Source: Nitrospinota bacterium (GTDB lineage: Bacteria > Nitrospinota > Nitrospinia > UBA9942). From it: a stretch of DNA of 12,727 nt. Made by a program: the position numbers and the translations under genes. Below are positions 1 through 6,398 of this stretch, one piece after another. The stretch lies in assembly GCA_016200365.1 (NCBI GenBank), contig JACQEW010000075.1, positions 1 through 12,727 on the forward strand. The letters are read 5' to 3'. The notes under the pieces were generated by a model. It worked only from the letters and a program-made list of their open reading frames with translations. It did not search any database and was not told where the DNA came from. The number at the start of each line of letters is the position of its first letter. Within the stretch, counting starts at the first letter, position 1.

Positions 1-1
1 A

Positions 2-145
2 AAAGAGCCAGAGAAACAACCGCGTAATATCACTCAATTTGTTAATTTTGTAGGTAAGAACGTAGGTTTTACGAAAATTTTAAGAAAAAAATTTGAGAAA
101 TCGGAAAATTCTTTTAAAAAACTAGTTTTTGGAAGTGCCCTATAG
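2..145 (+). CDS. Possible C-terminal end of an unknown gene entering from the left edge
   Basis: Frame 2 is open from the first bases of the window to a TAG at 143-145 and encodes about 47 residues. The peptide is rich in Lys and Phe and ends in KKLVFGSAL. I see no domain or motif that identifies it. It ends just before the PIN-domain fragment, where an antitoxin gene would be expected if this had been a VapBC pair, but nothing in the residues supports an antitoxin. It may be chance openness in AT-rich DNA. Confidence 0.22.
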   Translation, partial: KEPEKQPRNITQFVNFVGKNVGFTKILRKKFEKSENSFKKLVFGSAL

Positions 146-153
146 TAAAAAGG

Positions 154-363
154 GTGGCATCAACTTCAGAGATAATAGATACGAATATTACAATCGTTAA
201 GAAAGGCGCAGAAATAAAACATCGGCAAAAGATTCCGTATATTGATTCTTTGGTGGGCGCTACGGCTATAGTGAATGGCTGTAAAAAATTATATACCTCC
301 GATAGAAAGCACATGAAGGGTCTTAAAGACTATGGGCTTGAGGTGGTTTTTATTCGCGAGTGA
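154..363 (+). pseudogene. C-terminal fragment of a PIN-domain (VapC-like) ribonuclease
   Basis: The 69-residue reading frame matches only the second half of a PIN domain. It has the central acidic helix YIDSLVGATA (D31) and the final strand-helix LYTSDRKHM (D50), followed by the typical ending YGLEVVFI. PIN toxins are about 125-140 residues and need an N-terminal Asp (usually DTN/DTS), which is missing here. The same frame has a TAA at 115-117, and neither other forward frame holds a recognisable PIN N-terminus in the preceding 150 bases. The nominal GTG start at 154 has no sensibly placed Shine-Dalgarno sequence. I therefore read it as the remnant of a type II toxin gene, not a working gene. 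It lies just upstream of sufS, with no functional link apparent. Confidence 0.6.
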
Positions 364-385
364 TAAAACTGCCCTGAATGAAAAA

Positions 386-1615
386 ATGACAAAAACTTTA
401 TTTAATATGGAAAAGATACGGGCTGATTTCCCCATGCTTTCTGTAAAGGTGAGGGGAAAACCGTATATATATCTCGATAATGCTGCAACAACCCACAAGC
501 CCTTGAGTGTTATAGAAGGGATAAGACGGTTCGATTCCGAAGAATATGCAACAGTGCGAAGGGGTGCATATCTTCTTGGAGAGAAGGCAACCTCCATGTT
601 TGAGTCTGTGCGTGAAAGGGTTGCACGGTTCATAAACGCAGAAAACCCTTCCGAGATAGTCTTTACAAGCGGCACAACGCAATCCATAAACCTCGTTGCC
701 TATAGCTTTGGCAGGAAGTTCATAGGCTCAGGAGACGAGGTGATAATCTCACATATTGAGCATCATGCCAATATTCTCCCCTGGCAGATATTGTGCTCCG
801 AGAAAGATGCAAAATTAAAGGTTATACCTGTAGCCGATAACGGGGAGCTGATAATGGAGGAGTATGAAAAACTCCTTAGCGAAAAGACTAAGATTGTTGC
901 TGTAACCCATGCCTCCAATGTGCTCGGCACTATCCCGCCTGTTAGGGAGATAGTCGGGCTTGCTAAAAAGGTCGGTGCCAAAACCCTCATTGACGGAGCG
1001 CAGGCTGCACCTCATATAAAGGTGGATGTGAAAGGGCTTGGATGTGATTTCTATGTCTTTTCAGGACATAAGATGTATGGACCAACCGGGGTGGGCGTCC
1101 TTTACGGGAGGAGAGAGGTTCTGGAGACGATGCCGCCATACATAACAGGCGGCGAGATGATAGTAACCGTTACAATGGAGAAAAGCACCTATGCAAAACC
1201 GCCGATGCGATTCGAGGCAGGAACACCGCCTGTATCACAGGTCATAGGGCTGGGGTATGCAATAGATTATATTAACTCAATCGGTATGGACAGGATACAG
1301 GCTCATGAGCATGAGCTGCTTGAATACGCAACAGCGACGCTCGGCAAAATACCGGGCTTAACAATTATAGGCAATGCAAGAGAGAAGGCTGCACTAATCT
1401 CTTTTACCTTAAAAAATGCCCATCCCCATGATGTTATAACGATTTTGGATGAATACGGCATTGCAGTGAGGGGCGGACACCACTGCGCACAGCCAGTAAT
1501 GCAAAGGTTCGGAGTCCCTGCTACAACGCGGGCATCCTTTTCCTTCTACAATAAAAAGGAGGAGATTGATGCGCTTGTGGAAGGACTTAAAAAGGTTATC
1601 GTCTTTTTTTCGTAA
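386..1615 (+). CDS. sufS: Cysteine desulfurase, SufS type (class V aminotransferase fold)
   Basis: This PLP enzyme removes sulfur from L-cysteine, giving alanine and an enzyme persulfide that feeds Fe-S cluster assembly in the cytosol. The 409-residue product is normal in length for group II desulfurases. Visible landmarks are IYLDNAATTHKP near the N-terminus, TSGTTQSINL, the SHIEHHAN histidines that stack on PLP, DGAQAAPH, the PLP-binding lysine in FSGHKMYGPTG (K229), and the catalytic cysteine in RGGHHCAQP (C367) on the short loop typical of SufS. I chose the ATG at 386. The frame is open further upstream to 332, but that stretch overlaps the PIN fragment and does not look like SufS; ATG 407 is also possible. 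No strong ribosome binding site is visible. sufU, its usual sulfur-accepting partner, follows after a 204-bp spacer. No sufB, sufC or sufD gene is in the window. Confidence 0.95.
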   Translation: MTKTLFNMEKIRADFPMLSVKVRGKPYIYLDNAATTHKPLSVIEGIRRFDSEEYATVRRGAYLLGEKATSMFESVRERVARFINAENPSEIVFTSGTTQSINLVAYSFGRKFIGSGDEVIISHIEHHANILPWQILCSEKDAKLKVIPVADNGELIMEEYEKLLSEKTKIVAVTHASNVLGTIPPVREIVGLAKKVGAKTLIDGAQAAPHIKVDVKGLGCDFYVFSGHKMYGPTGVGVLYGRREVLETMPPYITGGEMIVTVTMEKSTYAKPPMRFEAGTPPVSQVIGLGYAIDYINSIGMDRIQAHEHELLEYATATLGKIPGLTIIGNAREKAALISFTLKNAHPHDVITILDEYGIAVRGGHHCAQPVMQRFGVPATTRASFSFYNKKEEIDALVEGLKKVIVFFS

Positions 1616-1627
1616 AAAGATTTTTTA

Positions 1628-1804
1628 GCCACGGATTCACACGGACAAAAGATTTTAGGAAGAAAAAGGGGATAAAAAAGAACAAAGACTTGATTAATCC
1701 GCAGATTACACAGATTTTTAAAAAAATATTTTGTTTATATCTGCGATAATCTGCGGATATATAATTTCCTTTTTTTGTTTTTTTAGTCTGTGTCCGTCTG
1801 TAGC
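1628..1804. repeat. Nested inverted repeat in the sufS-sufU spacer
   Basis: The outer arms are 1628-1646 (GCCACGGATTCACACGGAC) and 1786-1804, whose reverse complement is GCTACAGACGGACACAGAC; 13 of 19 positions match. Inside them a perfect 12-bp pair, ATCCGCAGATTA at 1697-1708 and its complement at 1747-1758, encloses an AT-rich loop. The nested, imperfect design and the lack of coding potential suggest a miniature dispersed palindromic repeat. Copies elsewhere in the genome cannot be checked here. It lies between two genes of one pathway, so it would be transcribed and could fold in the mRNA. Confidence 0.6.
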
Positions 1805-1819
1805 AATTTTTTTAAGATT

Positions 1820-2272
1820 ATGTCATATAAAAGCGAGCTTTATCAGCAGGTTATACTTGACCACAACAAGAATCCAAGGAATTACAGGAAGATTGAGGAT
1901 GCCACATCATCCTGTCTCGGACATAATCCCCTCTGCGGCGACAGGATAACCGTCTATCTGAAATTGGATGCGGATAATAAGATAAGCGATATAAGTTTCT
2001 CAGGCGATGGCTGCGCCATATCAAAGGCAAGCGCATCATTAATGACCACCTTTGTAAAGGGCAAGAGTATTGATGATGTCAAGGTGATATTCGATGAATT
2101 TCATAAGATGATAATCGGCGAGCTGGATACTGGAAAGACAGGGCATCATTTAGGCAAATTGACCATATTTGAAGGGGTGAGGGAATATCCTGCAAGGACA
2201 AAATGCGCCTCCCTTGCATGGCATACTCTAAAATGCTCCCTTGAAAAAAAAGGAGAGACAACTATGGAGTAG
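1820..2272 (+). CDS. sufU: SufU-type Fe-S cluster assembly protein
   Basis: The 150-residue protein belongs to the IscU/SufU fold. In the Suf pathway SufU accepts persulfide sulfur from SufS through a zinc-bound site. The conserved ligands are all present: C39 and D41 in NPLCGD, C65 in GDGCAIS, and C129 in RTKCASLAW. The stretch around IGELDTGKTGHHLGKL, between the second and third cysteines, corresponds to the insertion that separates SufU from IscU, and the ending (KCSLEKKGE) also fits SufU. The ATG at 1820 begins MSYKSELYQQVILDH, the usual SufU N-terminus; the frame continues upstream only into the palindromic spacer. The pairing with sufS supports the assignment. The gene ends 3 bases before the HD-domain gene. 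Confidence 0.93.
   Translation: MSYKSELYQQVILDHNKNPRNYRKIEDATSSCLGHNPLCGDRITVYLKLDADNKISDISFSGDGCAISKASASLMTTFVKGKSIDDVKVIFDEFHKMIIGELDTGKTGHHLGKLTIFEGVREYPARTKCASLAWHTLKCSLEKKGETTME
2266..2269 (+). promoter_or_regulatory. Ribosome binding site (GGAG) of the HD-domain gene, inside the sufU end
   Basis: GGAG lies in the last sufU codons, 6 bases before the ATG at 2276 and overlapping the sufU stop region. The layout implies that translation of the HD gene is coupled to translation of sufU. Confidence 0.6.
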
Positions 2273-2275
2273 ACT

Positions 2276-3058
2276 ATGGACTTAAAAGAGAAACTAAAAT
2301 CCCCAAATTCTATTCTTTATAATTCTCTAACCGGTATAGAGAAATTCTGTGAAGATTGCTGGAAAGACAGACTCCTCCCCTGGTTTACAAATCACAATTA
2401 TGAACATTCGGAAGAAGTAATTCACCTTTTAGGACAAATCCTTAAACCGATTGAAAATCACAGTGAATTTCTTAATGAGAATGAGTTGTTTATACTCCTT
2501 GCATCAGCCTATTTGCACGATATAGGGATGCAATATTTGAAAATTGAAGAAAAAGTCATAGATAGCCTTACGAAAGAAGATTACAACCTTATAAGAAAAA
2601 GACATGCTGAAGAAAGTTATAATATAATCCGTAAACCTGTTCAGAAAATCTTAGAAAGAGACGATTTCCACCTTCCGAAAATAGAGGAGACCTATCTCCC
2701 TTCAATAGCACTTGTTTCAAAAGGACATTCCACTGATTTTTTTGACGAAGCAATAAACGAGTTTAAAACCAACCCTCATACTCCCAAAAGCAGACCCATG
2801 AGAGGCGAGTTGCTTACAGCCCTCCTTCTTATTGCAGATGAGCTGGATTTGCAATGCAAAAGAGTGGATTTTCCTGAGACTGCAAAATTTAAGCTCTCTC
2901 CTTATTCAGCCCTTCACTGGTATAAACACCATTATGTTGAATATGTAGGCATAGAGAACGGCTCAATAAAAATAACTCTTAAATTTCCACAAAATGCAAA
3001 TGAGTATAGGGAACTCTTTAAAGAGCTTTTAGAGATAAAATTACAAGAACAGATTTAA
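2276..3058 (+). CDS. HD-domain metal-dependent phosphohydrolase-like protein, probably the N-terminal part of a split HD-STAND protein
   Basis: The 260-residue product shows a complete set of HD-superfamily metal ligands: H44 in NYEHSEEV, the H81-D82 doublet in YLHDIGM, H110 in KRHAEESYNII, H151 in SKGH, and D188 in LIADELDL. HD proteins usually hydrolyse phosphoesters such as nucleotides or cyclic nucleotides; the substrate here is unknown. HD domains of this kind are known beside or fused to HSP90-like or STAND ATPases in bacterial conflict systems. There is no signal peptide or membrane segment. The start is ATG 2276, with GGAG 6 bases upstream. The TAA at 3056-3058 falls inside what looks like a helix: the sequence before it is LLEIKLQEQI, and the same frame goes on RVNPILKAST into the STAND gene. 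This suggests a nonsense mutation in one ancestral gene, with independent translation of the second part as the alternative. Confidence 0.82.
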   Translation: MDLKEKLKSPNSILYNSLTGIEKFCEDCWKDRLLPWFTNHNYEHSEEVIHLLGQILKPIENHSEFLNENELFILLASAYLHDIGMQYLKIEEKVIDSLTKEDYNLIRKRHAEESYNIIRKPVQKILERDDFHLPKIEETYLPSIALVSKGHSTDFFDEAINEFKTNPHTPKSRPMRGELLTALLLIADELDLQCKRVDFPETAKFKLSPYSALHWYKHHYVEYVGIENGSIKITLKFPQNANEYRELFKELLEIKLQEQI

Positions 3059-3073
3059 AGGGTTAATCCTATT

Positions 3074-5476
3074 TTGAAGGCATCCACTTCCGATTCCAAC
3101 ATTCTGCATTTTCATCCTGAAATTGGATTTGATATTCAAGTTGATACTTTTGGAGTTAAAAGAGAATTACCAAAAGATGTATTAGAAGAATTAAAAAAAG
3201 AATTGCGAAAAGAGGGAACTGAGACCATAAGCACAAATATTTATACTCCAACCAAGCTGCCATCTTCTTATCCCAAACCAAGTGCTATATTTACAGGAAG
3301 GGTTGATGAATTAAATAAATTTAAAGAGCTTTTAAATAAGGTCAATTTCATATCCATTGAAGGTCTCGGCGGTTTTGGAAAAACGGAATTTTCTGCAAAG
3401 TGCATTGAAAATTTCATTTCAAAGGATAAGGTTATCTGGTTTGACTGCAATCCTGACTCAAAGCTTGATACCCTTATAAGCCTTTCAGGATATGAGGATG
3501 TCCTGAAAGGTGAAAGCAAAACCGAGCTTGCCAAATATAGCGGTTTTACAGACCTTATTGAAAGAGATGAAAAGACTCTCTTTCTTGATAACTTCCATGA
3601 TGTATCAGATTCATCATTTAAAGAATTCTTTAAATTTGCAGAAAGACGACTTAATAAGGTAAAGATAATAATTATTTCCCGTGAACATTCTGATGTAGGA
3701 ATCAGGATTGCATCTGTCAATATAGGTGGTCTTAAAGAAGATGCCTCTTTATATGCAAGAAGACTCAGGGATACATATTATAGCGATGTAAGAGTTGATG
3801 ACAGTGGATTAAAAGGAATTTGTGAAAGTGTTGTTGGACATCCTTTAGCTATAGAACTTGCATTGCAGCTTATTCGTTATGGGGAATCACCAGAGGAAAT
3901 AGTTAAAAAGATAGTCCAAGCTGAAGATAAAAGCTCTGACCTTAGCCATCGGCTCTTGGATGAAATCTTTAATCACCCCAAAAGCACAGAGCATGAAAGA
4001 AAGGTTATGCTGCATTTCTCTGTCTTCAGAGGAGAGGTTGATAAAAAGGCTATCTATTATATTTTAGGAGAAGAAGATTCAAATATAACGCTACGCAGGC
4101 TTATTGATAAAAAGATGATTGCAATATCAAACAATCTTTTATCTACCCATCCCCTTGTCAGGGAGTTTTGCTATAAAAAATTTGAAAACAAGAAAGAAGC
4201 CCATCTAAAGGCATCAGAATATTTAAAGACTCTAAGAATAGAGAAATTTTATCCACCACTCGAAGAAGAGATCGCTCATCATCTATTCTGCGGCGAATAT
4301 TTAGAAAGAGCCGCAGATTTAATCTCTGAAAAAAGCGAGGAGTTCATACTTTCATGTCATACAAACTATCTAAAAGAGATTATTGATAAGAGCATTTCAA
4401 AGGGGATTCTGAGACCTAAGTTTTATGTTTTTTACGGCGACATTGCAGAGATAAGGGGTGAATGGAATGACGCCTCTGCTTATTATGAAAAGGCATTTTC
4501 AGACACTTCTGTTAATGAAAAAATATTAGCAGAGGCATATATAAAATATGGAGAAATACTGTATAAAAAAGGCGACATCAAGGAGTCTTTAGAGTATTTT
4601 GAAGATGCCTATGAAATGTGCAAAAAGAATGGTTTTAAAAAGGAAGAGGCAAGAAGCTTAAATGATATAGGCTTAGTCTATCAAGTCTTTGGAAATCTTT
4701 CCATTGCCGAAAGCAAAATCAATGAGGCTTTAAGTATAAGTAAGGCTATTGGAGATAAGAGGGATATTTCAACATATCTTAGTAATATTGGCATAATTTA
4801 TGATGGCAAAGATGATTTTGATAAAGCTTTAGCCAAATACAAAGAAAGCTTAATAATTCGTGAGGAAATTGGAGATAAACAGGGTATTGCTACATGCATT
4901 AATAATATTGGTGGTGTTTTTAACGCTAAGGGTAATTTAAAGATGGCGTTAGATAAATACAATGAAAGCTTAACGATTTACAAAGAAATTGGAGATAAAC
5001 AGGGTATTGCTACATGCATTAATAATATTGGTGGTGTTTTTAACGCTAATGGTAATTTAAAGATGGCGTTAGATAAATACAATGAAAGCTTAACGATTTA
5101 CAAAGAAATTGGGGACAAACATGGTATTGCTACATGCATCCACAATTTTGGTACTATTTTCTTTAAGGATAAGAAATATGATATGTCTCTTAGAAACTTA
5201 TTTGAATCTATCTCCTTAACAGAGCAGATGGGAATTTCAAGAGACCATAAAACAACTAATTATATTTTTAAAAATAGAAAGGTACTTGGACTATGCGAAT
5301 TTAAAAAGCTCGCCCAACAGATTTTAGAAAGCCTGCCAGAGAATTTAAAATCCTTTGTAAAATTAGAAGAATTTTCAAAAGATGAAACCATACACCATGA
5401 AGCACTGAAGGTTGGAAGAAATGACCCATGCCCATGTGGAAGCGGGAAGAAATATAAGAAATGCTGTGGTAACTGA
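3074..5476 (+). CDS. STAND (NB-ARC/NLR-like) NTPase with TPR array and C-terminal SEC-C motif
   Basis: The 800-residue protein has the layout of an NLR-like sensor. It carries a Walker A GLGGFGKT (97-104), a Walker B TLFLDN (168-173), a sensor-like arginine in IIIISRE (R203), a GHPLAIEL motif (255-262) matching the STAND GxP box, and a winged-helix end with THPLVREF (H359), comparable to the MHD motif. TPRs of 40-residue period follow at about 448-720. The protein ends in a SEC-C zinc motif with C786-x-C788-x8-C797-C798. STAND proteins oligomerise on ligand binding to trigger an effector; here the HD domain is the natural effector candidate and the TPRs the ligand sensor. The best start is TTG 3074, with AAAGGG 11 bases upstream, and no ATG is near. 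Residues 1-45 read like the continuation of the HD protein, which is in the same frame 5 codons upstream. Antiphage function is inference. Confidence 0.88.
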   Translation: MKASTSDSNILHFHPEIGFDIQVDTFGVKRELPKDVLEELKKELRKEGTETISTNIYTPTKLPSSYPKPSAIFTGRVDELNKFKELLNKVNFISIEGLGGFGKTEFSAKCIENFISKDKVIWFDCNPDSKLDTLISLSGYEDVLKGESKTELAKYSGFTDLIERDEKTLFLDNFHDVSDSSFKEFFKFAERRLNKVKIIIISREHSDVGIRIASVNIGGLKEDASLYARRLRDTYYSDVRVDDSGLKGICESVVGHPLAIELALQLIRYGESPEEIVKKIVQAEDKSSDLSHRLLDEIFNHPKSTEHERKVMLHFSVFRGEVDKKAIYYILGEEDSNITLRRLIDKKMIAISNNLLSTHPLVREFCYKKFENKKEAHLKASEYLKTLRIEKFYPPLEEEIAHHLFCGEYLERAADLISEKSEEFILSCHTNYLKEIIDKSISKGILRPKFYVFYGDIAEIRGEWNDASAYYEKAFSDTSVNEKILAEAYIKYGEILYKKGDIKESLEYFEDAYEMCKKNGFKKEEARSLNDIGLVYQVFGNLSIAESKINEALSISKAIGDKRDISTYLSNIGIIYDGKDDFDKALAKYKESLIIREEIGDKQGIATCINNIGGVFNAKGNLKMALDKYNESLTIYKEIGDKQGIATCINNIGGVFNANGNLKMALDKYNESLTIYKEIGDKHGIATCIHNFGTIFFKDKKYDMSLRNLFESISLTEQMGISRDHKTTNYIFKNRKVLGLCEFKKLAQQILESLPENLKSFVKLEEFSKDETIHHEALKVGRNDPCPCGSGKKYKKCCGN
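4865..5104 (+). repeat. Two 120-nt tandem copies encoding near-identical TPR units
   Basis: The blocks 4865-4984 and 4985-5104 differ at a single position (G at 4930, T at 5050), which changes one Lys to Asn. Each encodes one 40-residue TPR beginning EIGDKQGIATCINNIGG. Diverged units of the same period lie before (from about 4745) and after (from 5105). Such DNA-level identity means a recent duplication or gene-conversion event within the sensor array. Confidence 0.9.
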
Positions 5477-5514
5477 ATACAGGATATTGGAATCTATGAA
5501 AACTCTTTTAGCCA

Positions 5515-5706
5515 TTACTTTGTTTCTCTCATTTCTTTAATTATAGCTGTGCTTGTTATACCCTGATTTTTCATTTCAAGTCCTTCCTTATAATACTTTC
5601 CATCAAGTTGTTTAAGAACAGAGGGTTGTTTTTTAAAGCCCTTAAACATCTCCGCTGTCTGTAAGATCTTTTCAACTGTTATTCCACTAAGCTCTGCTTT
5701 TTGCAT
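5515..5706 (-). CDS. Small protein of unknown function, 63 residues
   Basis: The peptide starts MQKAELSGITVEKILQ and ends IIKEMRETK. It is charged and predicted mainly helical by eye, with no cysteines, signal peptide or membrane segment. I do not recognise the family. Start choice: the frame opens at GTG 5712, but an AAGGAGG at 5714-5720 lies 7 bases before ATG 5706, so 5706 is preferred. This is the best ribosome binding site in the window, which argues that the gene is real. It follows the glycosylase gene on the same strand after 27 bases and is probably co-transcribed with it and the restriction-modification gene. It ends 38 bases from the convergent STAND gene, with no clear terminator between them. 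An antitoxin or small regulator is possible but not supported by any motif. Confidence 0.62.
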   Translation of the reverse strand: MQKAELSGITVEKILQTAEMFKGFKKQPSVLKQLDGKYYKEGLEMKNQGITSTAIIKEMRETK

Positions 5707-5713
5707 AGACACG

Positions 5714-5720
5714 CCTCCTT
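5714..5720 (-). promoter_or_regulatory. Strong Shine-Dalgarno (AAGGAGG) deciding the start of the 63-residue gene
   Basis: AAGGAGG on the minus strand sits 7 bases before ATG 5706 but only 1 base before the alternative GTG 5712, so it selects the ATG. Confidence 0.75.
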
Positions 5721-5733
5721 TTTGAATATTATA

Positions 5734-6384
5734 TCATTTATCCCTGTAATTGCACATTTTCAAAGGGCATGATTCGCAGAGAGGTCTTTTTTTACAATAA
5801 TTCTTCCCCAGCATCACTATCAGGGCGTGGTATTCATTAAAGAGCATTGCATTCAAGGGTAAGTTTTTCATAAAGAGTTGCTGCATATCATGGTAGCTTA
5901 TATCTTCAGGGGTAAATTTTAGCTTGTGGAATATCCTCTTTGTATAGGCATCCACCACAAAGATTGGAATGTTGCCTGCGTAGAGCAAAATAGAATCTGC
6001 TGTCTCGGGACCTATGCCATTTATATCCAACAGATGACCTCTTAGATGATCTGAACTGTTAGAAAACATCTTGTCAACTTTGCCATCGTATCTTTTGCAC
6101 AAAAATGATATAAAATTCTTGAGCCTCTTTGCCTTTATATTAAAGTAGCCTGACGGCTTGATAAGTCTTGCAAGACTTTGTCCCGTCAATTCATTAATCC
6201 TGTGCGGGGCAAGGAGCTTTTCTCTCTTTAGATTTGCTATCGCCTTTTCTACATTCTGCCATGCAGTATTTTGCGTGAGTATAGCGCCGACACATACCTC
6301 AAATGGCGTATCCCCGGGCCACCAGTCTTGAGGACCAAAATGGCTGTAAAGGGTTTTGTAAATACCCACTAATTTTTTCTTCAT
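5734..6384 (-). CDS. Endonuclease III-like HhH-GPD DNA glycosylase with Fe-S cluster (COG2231/MagIII-like)
   Basis: This 216-residue base-excision repair glycosylase has the substrate-side helix AILTQNTAWQNVEKAI (about 35-50), a helix-hairpin-helix LLDINGIGPETADSILL (118-134) and the catalytic aspartate D145 in IFVVDAYTKRI. Four C-terminal cysteines, C197, C203, C206 and C211, fit a [4Fe-4S] loop, but the spacing is CX5CX2CX4C, not the classical CX6CX2CX5C. The lysine that gives endonuclease III its AP-lyase activity is replaced by E127, so I expect a monofunctional glycosylase, as in MagIII-type 3-methyladenine glycosylases. The exact damaged base cannot be told. The gene starts 14 bases after the restriction-modification gene on the same strand and is probably transcribed with it. 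ATG 6384 has no good ribosome binding site, and translational coupling is possible. It is an intact, full-length member of its family. Confidence 0.85.
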   Translation of the reverse strand: MKKKLVGIYKTLYSHFGPQDWWPGDTPFEVCVGAILTQNTAWQNVEKAIANLKREKLLAPHRINELTGQSLARLIKPSGYFNIKAKRLKNFISFLCKRYDGKVDKMFSNSSDHLRGHLLDINGIGPETADSILLYAGNIPIFVVDAYTKRIFHKLKFTPEDISYHDMQQLFMKNLPLNAMLFNEYHALIVMLGKNYCKKRPLCESCPLKMCNYRDK

Positions 6385-6398
6385 TTTTTAAAACAAAA

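Noticed and set aside
332..385. Upstream start of sufS at ATG 332
   Set aside because: The extra 18 residues overlap the PIN fragment in another frame, do not resemble SufS N-termini and have no ribosome binding site.
289..1015. Minus-strand ORFs across sufS
   Set aside because: They are antisense shadows of a well-conserved enzyme, without recognisable domains or ribosome binding sites.
4745..5224. Direct repeats as a CRISPR array
   Set aside because: The 120-nt period is in frame, has no unique spacers and encodes a 40-residue TPR unit inside a long ORF.
5477..5514. Bidirectional terminator between the convergent STAND and small genes
   Set aside because: No stem of useful length is visible in the 38-base gap.
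5707..5712. GTG 5712 as start of the small gene
   Set aside because: The Shine-Dalgarno would be only one base away; ATG 5706 has ideal spacing.
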